The notes under the pieces were generated by a model that saw only the letters and a list, made by a program, of their open reading frames with translations, was not told the DNA's origin and searched no databases. Positions 45,492 to 56,812 of a stretch of DNA of 64,000 nucleotides are shown here, one piece after another. The stretch lies in contig ML213537.1 of the NCBI GenBank assembly GCA_004369045.1, positions 89,036-153,035 of the forward strand. Reading direction: 5' to 3'. Position numbers and translations under genes: made by a program. Positions within the stretch are counted from its first letter, which is position 1. Each line of letters starts with the position of its first letter. This DNA is from Heliocybe sulcata. Taxonomy: Eukaryota; Basidiomycota; Agaricomycetes; Gloeophyllales; Gloeophyllaceae.

Positions 45492-48067
45492 TGTCGGCAT
45501 ATGCAGACACTCTGGAATCTTCTGGTGCTCAAACGGCCGCGGCGTCAGCAATGCAGACGGAGCTCGTAGCTGTTCCCTCTCAGCGCTTCCTCGAGCACTA
45601 CCTCCCGTTCGTCCCGACAGAGACCAACATGGAAGATTGTCTCCAAACGCTAATGCGTGAAGGCGTTGTTGTGGACGACTGCCATGACGGGCTGTCGCAG
45701 TCCTCATGGGCATCTTATCCCGACCGACCGTCCAAGGTCGCATCTGACGCGGTGACAGCGTACCAACCCCTCGAGGGTATCTGCAGAGTTCTGAGCACTC
45801 TGAGAATCAACAAACGGCAAGCGTCATGCGCATATATTCAGCAACCGGTTGACGCCCAGGTCTCCGAAACACCAGGCTTCGCGCAGAACGTCGATGCTTT
45901 CTTCGTGCCACCCCAGTCAGGCTCGTGCGCCGAGCCCATACCCGCCCAGAATGTGATCGTGAATGCTCGATATCAGCTGCAGACGAGCGTGGACAGTGTG
46001 AACGAGGTACGTTCAATCCCGTGCGTAGACAGTCACAGAACTAAAGAGCCGCAGAATCGCTTCAAGGTATTGAGCGGTGTGATGCGCTGTATGGACGAGG
46101 ACCTGCGGCGTACTCATATGTACAGTGTGCGCGCGTTGAATCTTCTAAACGCATAGTCAATATTCACGCGCGGATCAGATGACCATCGAGGACGATCAGT
46201 TTATTGTCTGGTATTGGTCTCGGTCGCATTCTGCACGATCGCATCCAATTAACTTTGTCAAGGTCCGTATGACTCCGCCCAGTAACATCCAATGTACCAC
46301 TGACGGAGTGTTCTGCAGGATTTGAAGACGGTTCTACGAATCCTCGTCTCCCTTCTGTTCGCATCGGAACAAGAACTCGGGCTCGATCCTACTGTCCAGC
46401 ATCGCTTTGACGCGAAACGTAAACGAGATTGTTTCGTTTACAAAGTCGGCCAGAGATATTTCAAGACCCTGGAGTGCCTTTCTGTGCACCGCCCGTTGGC
46501 TGTGGCTGGTCGCGCGACGCGCGTTTTCCGAGCAGTGGAGGTCGAGAGCTTCGACGATCTCACAGAGAAAGGACCAGCTAAAGTATTGAGGGAAGCCTGG
46601 CTCGAGTCGACGGCTGACACGGAGAAGGGCATCCAGGCCAAACTATTCGGCCAGTTCGATGCCTTATCCGAACAACTGCGAAGTACCCGTCTGCTACCTA
46701 TCCAATTGGAGGCCATGACGGACGACAGCACCAAGGCGATGCTCACAGACGCTATCATTACCGGAAAATACAAGGACTAATTCCTCACCGTTGAGTGTGA
46801 CGCAGAGGGTGCTTCATGCAAGGCAGTGGCGGATGGTGCGAAGCGAACACCATTCTGTGAGGCGGAGAGACCCCGTGTAGCACCGTCCCGTGGTCTACAC
46901 GCTGAGGGGTCTGTATATGATTGCTTTCCTCGGTTGTTCAGCGCATCCCCGCCTACAGCAAATATGAGTGCCGATCGCACATTCGCGACCATGCGACCAT
47001 ATCGAGTTGTATATGGAGAGGTTTGTGAGCCATTGCACCATGTGACGAGTCTCGCGACGGTCCTGAAGACGATGATGAACTGTCTCACTGGTAAGCGTCT
47101 CCTGCACCTCGTTAGTTCTCTACTGAGCCCGGGTATCCCAGCGGTACAGCTGATGTACTGCATTGGATGGATTCACCGTGACGTGAGCGCCGGTAATTTG
47201 CTTTGGTACGGTGCTGGAGAGCGGGGCATCCTGTCGGATCTGGAGTATGCAAAGGAGTTTATTCCGCACGGTAGCGGTCACCCTGATCCGAAGACAGTTC
47301 GTCATCAGCACTGGCTTTGCTCTTGTTGCTTTTACTGACGATGCTGCTAGGGCACGGTCTCCTTCATGGCTGTCGAGATAGCCTCCGAACTGCATATATT
47401 TGTGCCTCAGCGCGGATTCAGGAGAAAGGCCGACTCTATCAGGGTGCATCACGTTATACACAACTTTCAGCATGATCTGGAATCGTTTTTCTGGCTCCTT
47501 CTGTGGACGCTGCTCGATCGCATTGAAGGTACACCAACCTCGCAATGGCTTGTAAAAACTGTTTTCATGGAGAATGACCTCATCGTACGCCGGAAGGTGT
47601 TAACAGACACGGGTTATCTCGGAGAAATGCTCTCAAAGGCCTTGCCTAATTGTCTAGCACCATATCGGGAAGAGCTGGAATGGTTCTCTGGTGCACTTTT
47701 CACAGGTTACATGCTGCGCGAGTCCAAAATCGAGGACATTGCGAGTTACGCACAGCCACTTTGCATCGGCAGTGCGATCCTCGCTGAATGCCATGACTGT
47801 GCCGTGGGTGCAGACGTAGTGCTCAAAGTGTATGGCAAGGCGGAAGCGCGGCTGGACGGCTCAGCCTCTCAACCTGCTAGGCGGACGATGACTGCCAGGA
47901 AGCGCGACCGGGATGAGGACGCCCACGACCCGGACAAGTCGAGTGGTGGCACAGGTTGCGACAGTGAAGAGCCGTTGTCGAAAAGTCGGCGTGGTGAGTC
48001 TACGACGGACGTGGGAGCAGAAAGGCAGCTACGGCCCCGCACCGAGTCGACTTGTAGTATCCCTTAG
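45492..48067 (+). pseudogene. FunK1-type protein kinase, locus 4 (single nonsense codon)
   Basis: Almost complete FunK1 gene. MSAYADTLESSGAQ at the start, VPSQRFLEHYLPFVPTETN, FASEQELGLDPTVQ, ATRVFRAVEVESFDDLTEK, RPYRVVYGEVCEPLHHVTSL, catalytic loop CIGWIHRDVSAGNLLWYG with ILSDLEYAKEF, EIASELHIFVPQRGF, HNFQHDLESFFWLL and a charged tail with TARKRDRDEDAHDPDK. Catalytic residues are intact. One lesion is plain: codon TAC of the KYKDYFLT motif in loci 1-3 is TAA at 46778-46780, the only stop seen inside an exon. It is tail-to-tail with a TatD 3' fragment, the arrangement seen for locus 5 and the intact TatD gene. Splice sites match those of the other loci. Confidence 0.83.
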
Positions 48068-48339
48068 CATTCACGTGTAATAGTATTGCAGCTAAGTAGC
48101 CCAGTCGCTTTATGTCCCGTCATGTTGACATGCCGTGCCGCCAGTACTTGTATGAACAGCCTGCCAGGCAGGATAGGTCGCTCGCGGCGCAGTCGGGTGC
48201 CCGCGTTAGATATGATTATAGGGACGAACTCGGGTTGACACGGGTTACGCCAGACGAGGCCTAGGGTGAGTGCCCTTTACATCTACGAACAGAGGCCCTC
48301 GCAGTCAACTCACCTTCCTGGCCGCTACATCTCCTTTCC

Positions 48340-48560
48340 ACCTCTCCTCCGCCCGCTTTGACGCACGGCACATTCACGTGCCATGCCTACACTCCGTACA
48401 CCCGTCTCGCATTCCCCCTGCTGACACGCATCACCCGCTCCGCATCCCACCCCTCTCTGGCAATGCCTGCGACAAACTCTGCGGTCCAGGGGATCATGGC
48501 GCTATGGCAGAGCGGCAGTCGCCCTACGAATGCAGGGAGATACGGCAGATGTTTGAAATT
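48340..48560 (-). pseudogene. TatD 3' fragment (duplicate)
   Basis: The minus strand matches the last TatD exon at 33.77-33.93 kb: MIPWTAEFVAGIAREGWD, ERVMRVSRGNARRVYGV and the stop, plus the following GGCATGGCACGTGAATGTGC. Similarity continues past the gene into the spacer towards FunK1 (48.07-48.34 kb against 33.93-34.23 kb). Confidence 0.82.
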
Positions 48561-48702
48561 TCACTCGAGATGAGGGTGGCGGAGCGCACCTTTGAGTGTG
48601 GGGAGCGAGGTGTAGATGTTCGAGGATGTACGGTGTGTCTTAGGCCTGCATACGGTTGCGAGGCAAAAGCATGAGAGGAGAAAATGTGACAAGTGACAGA
48701 CT

Positions 48703-48718
48703 CCCGTGATGTCACGGG
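48703..48718. promoter_or_regulatory. Duplicated promoter palindrome
   Basis: CCCGTGATGTCACGGG, seven-base arms with a two-base centre; counterpart of 32450-32465. It is flanked by GTGACAAGTGACAGA and the AAAGCATGAGAGGAGAAAA block also present in the intact promoter. Confidence 0.55.
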
Positions 48719-48760
48719 ACCGTTTGACGCGTTCCTGTCTCTGCCACACTCACCCAAGCT

Positions 48761-48787
48761 AGGGAGAGGGAGAGGGAGAGGGAGGAG
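48761..48787 (+). repeat. AGGGAG microsatellite
   Basis: About four tandem units of a six-base purine motif, located between the duplicated promoter palindrome and the TFIIIA fragment. Confidence 0.8.
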
Positions 48788-48959
48788 AAATAAATATCAG
48801 GAGAATAGAAAGGGTCAGATCTGTATATACTGGTAGCCTGCACTGGGAGGGAATCTAATTGCGCGCGGCGTGTGCTACCACAGCATAAGCAAGAACGGTC
48901 CTAAGTGTTCTTTTACAAATACTACCTAGCCTGTCCACTCTCTAAGTATTTCTGCGATG

Positions 48960-49100
48960 ACCGTGGCAGGCCATGTCCTTCAGCGCCACGTCGACGGTGT
49001 CCAGGCAGTGCGGGTATCCTCAAGCAGGATCAATCCGTCTTTCCACTCCCGGCACTCCAGTTTGAACGTCTGACGTCGTCACCCGCTCTCATGTTGCCAA
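48960..49100 (+). pseudogene. TFIIIA 5' fragment (duplicate)
   Basis: The plus strand matches the minus-strand start of the TFIIIA gene at 32.30-32.40 kb: CACGTCGACGGTGTCCAG and TCAAGCAGGATCAATCCG against TGAAGCAGGACTAATCCG, then TTTCCACTCC. No zinc-finger coding follows, so it is a 5' stub. Confidence 0.75.
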
Positions 49101-49481
49101 GAAGAACGGAGGGTGGTCGTCAATTGCATCTGACAAGACTTCGGTCAGAATTACGCTAAGAACCGATTTGGTGAGGACGACCGGACACGAGAGATGCTTC
49201 TGGTCCAATACGCAGCTCTGCACGTCGTAGAGCATCAAGTGCTCGATAACGGCGCCTATACAAGAGCCAATCGTGAAGCTTGTCAAGGATACGGGCTTAT
49301 TCATCCAGGGAATGGCGACATATTGCGTGGCACTGCTACCTTACATATAAGCCCAAATCGTGAAGCTTGAAGGAGGGGACCCTATGTCAGATTCTGATTC
49401 CAATCAGCGGTACCATGCTCTGGGACATCAATCTACGCCCGATCGATTATACAAACACGCGCCAGAATAACCGCCTGACGT

Positions 49482-50289
49482 TTATGCTTTGTCCTTGACC
49501 GCCTGCCAGCTGGGGCGGCTGCTAATGTCCTTCCACCAGCGCGCAACATTGGGGCGCTTGCCGTCCTCGAGGAAGGAGAAGCCGCAGGGGGCGAGCATGG
49601 CGCCGTAGGAGAGATGGAAGAGGTCAGCGAGGGTGAGTTCCTGCAGCGAGGTCAGCGCTATTTGGGAAGAACGGTGGGTAGGAGAGAAGATAAGAAGGTA
49701 ACATAACGGATGGTGGGTTAGAGGAGGTAAGGGGTGGGATAACTAGTACTCACATCACCAGCGAGGTACTTTTGGGTGCTGAGGATCTTGTCGTACGCAT
49801 CGAGTTTGCCATCAAGAGCGGCGGCGTACTCTTGTACGCGCGCATCGTCCGTCTTTCCGCCGCGCAGCCTAGCACAGCAATATCGCAACGGTCACCAGCA
49901 TCCACAAAGACGCACCCCTCAAACACGACTCACGGCTTGACCACCTTCTCCACCGCGATCCCCCTCGCGAACGGCTCGAAATTTGCCATCTCGACGCTCG
50001 CCGCCTGCTCAAACTTTGCCTGGGCCTTCACGTCCTTCGGGACCAGCGCCGAGCCAGCCTTGGCCGCCAGGTACCGCGCAATGGCACGCGACTCGAAGAG
50101 CACGAACCCGTCGTCGTCGATGTACGGCACCTGCCCAAAGGGCTGCTTCGCGAGGACGTCGGCGGACTTTTGCTCGCCCTTGCCAAGATCGATGATGGTG
50201 AGCTCGTAGGGGATGTTGAGCTCTTTGCAGACGACGGCGACGCGGCGCGTGCAGGTGGAGATGGGGTTGCCGACGAGTTGGAGGACCAT
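49482..50289 (-). CDS. Glutathione S-transferase, phi-like, copy 2
   Basis: Cytosolic GST on the minus strand, start ATG at 50289, three exons. The N-domain has MVLQLVGNPISTCTRRVAVV (Ser after the NP loop is the likely glutathione-activating residue), KQPFGQVPYIDDDGF and FESRAIARYL. The helical C-domain has FEQAASVEMANFEPFARG, then after introns RGGKTDDARVQEY, STQKYLAGD, LTLADLFHLSYGAMLAPCGF, RPNVARWWKDISSRPSW and a stop at 49482-49484. The donor after AGD is a normal GTGAGT. It is about 75-80% similar by eye to copy 3, lying 0.7 kb away in the same direction: a tandem duplicate. Coding GC content is high, unlike the AT-richer spacer. Confidence 0.9.
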
Positions 50290-50973
50290 TGCGGGAGGTT
50301 GTGGGTGCTGATTAGGGAGGCATTCCTGTGTTATATGCGATGATACCAGGCGTGGACTCAGTCAGGAGCAGAAGCAGCATGATCGGGACTGGTGGCTGAA
50401 TCAGCTGTCGGAACAAACCGCCATAATCAGTTTCTATTAATAGCTTCATCATGTAATGTCCGACTCTGATCCGTCTGATCGCAATCGCGCCAGGCTCAGT
50501 CCCTGGCGGACCTCTTCCGCCTGTCGTACAGCGTCATGCTCAAGACTGTGAAAAAGGCGAAGAGATGGCCGAGCGTCGTGCGGTGGTAGGGAGAGGTAAA
50601 GGATGCGCCGCAGGTCGACCTCTCTCTGACATGGGTGATGGTCAGTATGTCTTGGAAGTTAACATGTCTGAGGGATGTACGGGCTTGTTTGCAAAGGAAG
50701 GCTGGGCGCACCGTCTAGTTATAATCATAAAGTCGCCAGCGCCTGGAAGAGGATCAACAATAACCGTGCATTCAGATAGGTCGATGGCAAGGTATATCGT
50801 ACTCAAGGATAAATAAGCAGAGGGCCCTCTCGCCTTGGCACTCTTCGCATCGCCGAATGGAGCAACTTGAGATCAGTCACTCGTAATTGCAATATTAATT
50901 GCATCGGTATCGTACATGTCCCCCGTGTCCTCTCCATCCTGACTTGCTCATTCATTCCGCAAAACCTTAGGGC
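50290..50973. other. Spacer between GST copies 2 and 3
   Basis: No gene recognised. It should contain the promoter of GST copy 2 and the terminator of copy 3. Confidence 0.45.
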
Positions 50974-51723
50974 TTAGGCCTGGTCTTTGACCGCCTGCCA
51001 GCTTGGGCGGCTGGTAATGTCCTTCCACCAGCGCGCGACGTTGGGGCGCTTGCCGTCCTCGAGGAAGGAGAAGCCGCACGGGGCGAGCATGGCGCCGTAG
51101 GTGAGATGGAAGAGGTCTGCGAGGGTGAGTTCCTGGAGGCGGGTCAGCGTTCGCCCGGACAGAAACGATGGGAGGTGGGAGGTGCGATAACTCACATCGC
51201 CGGCGAGGTACTTTTGAGTGCTCAGGATCTTCTCGTACGCGTCGAGTTTGCCAGCGAGAGCAGTGGCGTACTCCTGGACGCGCGCTTCGTCCGTCTTCCC
51301 GCCGCGCATCCTACGCACGACACCCGTCAGCTATATCCACAGAGGAGCTGTGACGGACAGAACGCACAACTTGAAGACCTTCTCAGCCGCGATCGCGCTG
51401 GCGAACGCATCAAAGTTCGACAACTCGATGCTCGCCGCCTGCTCAAACTTTGCCTGGGCCTTCAGGTCCTTCGGGATCAACGCCGAGCCGGCCTTCGTCG
51501 CGAGGTACCTCGCAATCGCACGCGACTCGAAGAGCACGAACCCGTCGTCGTCGATGTACGGTATCTGCCCGAACGGCTGCTTGGCGAGGAACTCGGGGGA
51601 CTTCTGCTCGCCCTTGCTAAGGTCGATGACTGTGAGCTCGTAGGGGATGTTGAGCTCTTTGCAGACGACGGCGACGCGGCGGGTGCAGGTGGAGTAGGGG
51701 TTGCCGACGAGTTGGAGGACCAT
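50974..51723 (-). CDS. Glutathione S-transferase, phi-like, copy 3
   Basis: Tandem partner of copy 2. Start ATG at 51723 (MVLQLVGNPYSTCTRRVAVV), then SKGEQKSPEFLAKQPFGQIP, DDDGFVLFESRAIARYLATK, FEQAASIELSNFDAFAS and, after two short introns, RGGKTDEARVQEYATALAGK, STQKYLAGD, LTLADLFHLTYGAMLAPCGF and NVARWWKDITSRPSW, with the stop at 50974-50976. The first donor reads GTTGTG, weaker than GTGAGT in copy 2, and the intron between the N- and C-domain exons is about 65 bases. All glutathione-site residues are present. A role in detoxifying electrophiles is inferred from the family; the substrate is unknown. Confidence 0.9.
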
Positions 51724-52592
51724 CGCGGTGAGTCTGCGGGTGTTAGACAGAGTTGGATTGGGTGGATGGGTTGGTCGATGGAGAGGAGCCCATCTTATAT
51801 GCGCCGGGTTGGAATACTTTTTGATGATAGCCAGGCATCGAGGTGGCTGAATCAGCGTGCAACAGAATTGCCTGATATGGATGATGGGCCTAAGCAGGTT
51901 TACGTGCTTGACCGGCCGCTTTCAATCGCTGTTGTGCTGGACGATTTCGTCGGCGAGATTGCTTCATTTGAGGAAGATGGATTAGCAAGACGACCATGTC
52001 CACCCAGCGCTCTGACCAGATGGTTTTTACGAGCTGGCATAGGACGCGGTGCTCTCGTCAGCATGCACCAAGTATTATGCCCACTTACGCATTGAGCTTG
52101 ACCACTACTCTCACCTCAGCCTGCTCGGGCTTATGCATCAGTTTCACTCCTCGTTCGGTTGGTGGAGGGCGCCCATTGCTCCTTGCTTCGCCTCATCTAC
52201 GACTCTACCGAAAGGGTTGTAAGTATACGATCGGTGGCTGATATAGATAGTCTGTGGCGTGGTCAGTACCATCGATTCCTGCGTCCAAAATTCAATGCGC
52301 TCGGTTGGCAGGTTCTTCACAGCCAGGTTCCAGAATTACGGCGGTATATCCTAGCTCTGGCGACGGCGATCGAGGAATACCACAACATCAAGGCCGGGCG
52401 CGCAATGTCCTCGGCGAACGTCCCGTACCAAGGGAGCGCTAGAGCTCTACTATCCTTCTGGTGACTTTGAAGTCAAGGACAGCGTCATAGTACCTCGCCG
52501 GTTAATGACTGGGAAAAGTCGAGAATGAAGGAGCGGGACTTCAACCTGCCGGGGTTGGAAGAACCGGACGAAGGCGAGTCACTTGCAGAGGT
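51724..52592 (+). other. Unrecognised, weak coding signal
   Basis: Between the GST and the oxygenase array, a stretch at 52160-52595 (+) encodes, in changing frames, protein-like pieces such as YHRFLRPKFNALGWQVLHSQ and YYPSGDFEVKDSVIVPRRL. There is no start, no motif I know and no single frame; it may be an exon-intron gene or a relic. Upstream, 51.75-52.1 kb has nothing recognisable beyond the likely GST promoter. Confidence 0.3.
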
Positions 52593-54030
52593 CTAGGTAT
52601 CATAAGCGCGAATTCGAGCCTTCCGGTCCTCGTCCATGGTAGGCTCCTGTCCTCGCTCCGGAAGACGCTCGGAGAGAACGCCTTCCCGCTTGATACCAGG
52701 GCTCTCTTCGAGCGGCTTCAAGACGACGTCATCGTCGAACACGGCAAAGTAGAAGACACCGAGACGAGTGTAGCCGTGTTGCGAGGGAGGGGGCTGGACG
52801 ACGTGAAGGATAGTCGCTTTGTAGATCCCTCCGGAGAGGAACTCGAGAGCGTCGCCAATGTTAATAACCTGGACGGTCAGAGGTCGACGATGACGGAATA
52901 GTGGTACTTACTAGCGCATTTTCGATATGTTTGACCCATTTCCACCAGCCTTTGGGAGATAGGATTTGTTGACCAGCTGGGCCGGCTCCACAGCACCGTC
53001 ACACTGCCGAGATATACACGAGTCGGATACTCGTAACTCGAACCTGCATTCACTATAGATCTACGTACCGGTGTGACCTTTGAGCCAGACGTTTTTAGAC
53101 TTCTGTTCATCCTCACCCAAGCAAAGTAGGCGCAAGCAGATTCGCGCGAGTGCGTCCGCATGCTATATCATTAGTCGCACTGAAACCATATTAGCAGCGT
53201 CTGGCCAGAGAAGAAATACGACGTACATGTCGATTCGCGCTTGGCATCGTATTTGTGAATGTTCACCAAAGCGTCCTCGGGCATCTCAAGACCAAGTGCC
53301 GGCAGCCTCATGAGGAATGGCACGTTTATATACCAGGACACCCTTACCGAAGGAGTGGATCAAGAATGTTAACATGGCAGTACTCGAGAAAGGCCTGGAG
53401 CTCTGGTAAGGATGGCCGAAGTGCCTGTGGGTGCGGCGTCCGATTGACGGATGAACTCGAAACGAGGACCAGGTAGTGGAAGTACCCAGTACTATTGTTG
53501 CGGTCGATTCGATCCTGCACGCCATTGTCAATGTGCTGACGGTACATAGCTCACATATCAGCAACGTGTTCCGTATGAAGAACAGCAGGCATACCCAGTA
53601 CTTTCGAAGCTTGTAGGACATTGGCTTTGATATCGCCAATGTATATTAAATGACCCTTTGGTATTGTTGAAGAACGACGAGGCTGGTAGTTATTCTTGAT
53701 ATCGAAGCGTAAGTTTGCGATACACTTGGTCGGACGAGACGTTAGAATTGGATCATCATCTCAAAGAGAGAAAACGGCACCTGGGCGGGAGTGTGACCAT
53801 GGTTCATAACGTACATGAAGCCTGAGGTCTTTACGGTGTCCCGAATGAGCTCCCGAATGACCATGGCACGTACGCTCTGTGCGGGGCCTACCAAGTCGAC
53901 TATGGGAAGGTCGGCATACTCCACTGTAAATAAAGCATTCAACCTCCAATCTGCCCATCAACGCACATTGTTCTATAGGACGCGGCACTGGCGTATACGG
54001 GTCAACATGTAGGAGACCTTGTGTGGACAT
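52593..54030 (-). pseudogene. 2-oxoglutarate/Fe(II) oxygenase (isopenicillin N synthase-like), copy A (decayed)
   Basis: Non-haem dioxygenase family. Blocks, reading on the minus strand: MSTQGLLHVDPYTPVPRP, VEYADLPIVDLVG, RDTVKTSGFMYVMNHGHTPA, the helical HPQALRPSLPELQAFLEYCH, KNVWLKGHT, GDALEFLSGGIYKATI and VLKPLEESPGIK. Function is probably lost. The acceptor AG just before the Asp of the HxD iron motif has become AT relative to copy B. The distal iron ligand and 2-oxoglutarate Arg (IHRVV in copy B) read ILHVV. The C-terminus stops early at AYDT. Further frame breaks lie near 53.55 and 53.66 kb. It is a tandem neighbour of the intact copy B. Confidence 0.78.
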
Positions 54031-54389
54031 GGTGGGGCTCGGGGACTCGCCACGTTAACTTGGGACGATTGGCGTATCTATACAATACGCACATTTGGCT
54101 GAATCCTGGCTGTTCTTCTCTCTGACGGGACTGGAGTCACCCGGCGGCGATTCAATATTCAGTATGGACATACCTGTGCGAGAGCCATATCAGGAGAATT
54201 ACTACGAGGAGTATCATATACTGTAACTTAGTTGGACAGCTATGCTTTCATCGGTCTCTGACGAATACCGGTGGAAGTAGTCATAATAGTTCGGCATGCC
54301 GATGAATATCGATGGCATGTGCGAGCCTCACGGGTGTCTGGGACTCGCGAAAAAGAGTGCCAGTACTTGATGCTACAGCGACCTGGTTC

Positions 54390-56001
54390 TCAGTTGTAGT
54401 GCTTGACAAGGATCCCTTCAAGATACTCAGTATCCACGCCGCCTCCGCCCTTCTTCACCTCGCTCTGTCCGTAAGCGCGGATTCGGGCCTTCCGGTACTC
54501 GTCCATAGTAGGCTCCTTCCCCTGCTCTGGAAGACGGTCAGGACGTGGACCTTGCCTCATAATAACAGGGATTTCTTCCAGCGGCTTCAAGACAACGTCG
54601 TTATCCAGGAAGGCGAAATATATGACACTCAATTTCGTATATCCGCGCTGCGATGGAGGAGGCTGGACGACGCGGTGGATCGTGGCTTTGTATAATCCGC
54701 CGGAGAGGAACTCTAGTGCGTCCCCGATATTAATGACCTGGCCATACGAGACTGAGGTGACGAAGCACTCCGGTTGGATAATTGGGCTTACTAGGGCGTT
54801 GTCAATGTGCCTGACCCATTTCCACCGGCCTTCAGGTGACCTGACCTGCAGAGCAGCGACGGGCTGACTCCATAAAATGGTGACACTGCCGACGTCTACA
54901 AGAGTACCAGGAATGTTCGTAATGCGAGTCTTGTTACCCTAATTACTGTTTGACTTGCCTGTGTGACCTTTAAGCCAGACATTCTCCGTCTTCTCTTCTT
55001 CTTCTTCTGACTTAGGATAGCTTGAGATGGAGGTAAGTCAATTGCTCAAGTACGGCACCTTCCTCCGCTTACTATTTCATTAATCTCACTGGCATACCGA
55101 ACCATTAGCATTAGCCGAGAGAGCCAACAAGGTAAACTCACGCCACGACTCAGTCTGAGCATTGTACTTGTGAGTGTTGACTAGCGTTTCCTCGGGCATC
55201 TCAAGACCGAGCGCCAAGAGCCTCAGTAAGAATGAAGTGTCACAGCAAGGACGCAGCCAGATGATAAGATGTCTTTACCTGAGTATCGAGTGAAGGATGT
55301 TAACATGGCAGTGCTCGAGGAAAGCTTCGATTTCAGGGAGAAAAGGCCGAAGAGCCTCGGGATGCTGCTTTGGATCACTATCTGGGTGAACTGGAATTCC
55401 GATATGATCTGGCTGAGCTCGGTACAGGTGCCAAGAGCCGTGGTACTTACTATTGTAGTTTTCAATTTGATCGTGCACTCCATTGGCGATGTGCTAAACA
55501 GAACAAGGAGCGAACATGGGCATCGTACTCGACAATGATAAGCAACACACGTACCCAGTACTTCCGAAGCTTGTAGCCTTGGTACGAACCGGTGGCTTTG
55601 ATATCGCCTGCGTAAATCTGCTTCTCGTCGTTCTTCACAGCGTCAAAGGGTACGTTCGCGATATCGAAGATACGCTTCATCTGAGAGCCAGTCAGTAGTG
55701 GACAACGTAAAGGAAGGAAAGAGCTCTACCTGAGCAGGGCTGTAGCCGTGATTAATGACGTACATGAAGCCTGACGTCTTCATGGTATCTCGGACAATTG
55801 CCGCGAGCTCTGTGCGGCCTTCTGCGGTGGCAGCCTTGCTCAGGTCGATGATGGGCAGGTCGGCATATTTCACTTAAAGAATGACGGATGAGAATGTTGT
55901 GGGCTACGATTCAGCAAATGGACTATAAGAGACCTACAGTCCTCGGTAGGCGGAGGGGCTTGAATGTACGAGTCGATAAGCGATATGTCTGGCGCGGGCA
56001 T
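54390..56001 (-). CDS. 2-oxoglutarate/Fe(II) oxygenase (isopenicillin N synthase-like), copy B
   Basis: Cytosolic non-haem dioxygenase with DIOX_N and 2OG-Fe(II) domains, probably oxidising a specialised metabolite. Start ATG at 56001 (MPAPDISLIDSYIQAPPPTE), then VKYADLPIIDLSKAA, RDTMKTSGFMYVINHGYSPA, MKRIFDIANVPFDAV, KATGSYQGYKLRKYW, PEALRPFLPEIEAFLEHCHV, EETLVNTHKYNAQTESW and ENVWLKGHT. The iron HxD motif is completed by splicing (HT-D, then VGSVTILW) over an intron with a GCAAGT donor (about 54896-54958). IHRVVQPPPS gives the distal His and the 2-oxoglutarate Arg. The C-terminus is DTEYLEGILVKHYN. About ten small exons join in frame. A decayed copy lies directly downstream and a tail fragment upstream. 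Confidence 0.83.
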
Positions 56002-56812
56002 GTTGGGGGGAGTATGACGTGAAGGTAGGTGTAACCGGAGGCCATGGCATATGTATACCCGGAGGAAGGAAGCTGAAGAGTCACATAGGAGTCCAGTCTG
56101 TGAACAGATGAGTGCGATAGATGCTTCTTCGTGAATGAATCGTGGAAGTTGATTCGTCACATGTGGGTTAGTCAAGGATCGCCTTGCCTATTCGACCTAC
56201 CGTGCACGATCCTTTCCAAAATGACAACGGTGTCAGGACCGTGATACTATACCCATGCTATGATTAGGCCATGTTGGAACCATGTTGGCAAAAAATGGAC
56301 CTCAAGTAGGGTCGTGCATCTAAGCGCAGTTGGACAGCCATTCCGACCTTTGAATACTTGCACGGACCGTGGTGGCTCGCGTGTTGAACAAGCTTTGATG
56401 AATATCTACAGAAGCAGTGATTCATTCGACCTCCTCCGACTAGTTGGGGGAAAGTAGAGCACAGATTGGATCAACTGACATCCATAGGCGCTCTTCTGGG
56501 CTTGACGCTGCGCTCCCCAAGTGAAGAAGCTACCGAGAAATATCTTGGTTTGGCCTCGCCAGTCCTCGTCCTCATCCTGTCCGCCCTGATTAGGTACAAG
56601 ATGGTCTGATACTGGATATACACAACGTGGTGGAATGAATAGTGGACAGAACTCAGCGCGCAACGGAAGGTTGGGTTCGAGAGGACGTGGAATGTGTGCC
56701 GAGACATACTTCATATCCCATCCTAGAGCGCGTGCCTGCGTGCACTTGCATAGCGCGGAAAGGACGAGCAACAACTAGCACGAAACGCTCGCGAAGTTAC
56801 ACCGACTATTCC
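56002..56812. other. Intergenic, no gene recognised
   Basis: Presumed promoter of oxygenase copy B next to 56001; nothing else recognised. Confidence 0.45.

Larger units (their letters stand above)
45400..49100. repeat. Inverted, scrambled duplicate of the TFIIIA-TatD-FunK1 region (32.3-35.0 kb)
   Basis: From right to left it holds the TFIIIA 5' fragment, the divergent promoter, the TatD 3' end, the spacer and a FunK1 gene tail-to-tail with it. This mirrors 32.3-35.0 kb. The TatD 5' half is displaced to 45.0-45.4 kb, beyond the kinase. Confidence 0.75.

Noticed and set aside
51106-52095. 329-codon open frame on the plus strand over GST copy 3
   Set aside because: Starts inside and runs antisense to the GST gene; composition is that of a reversed GST frame.
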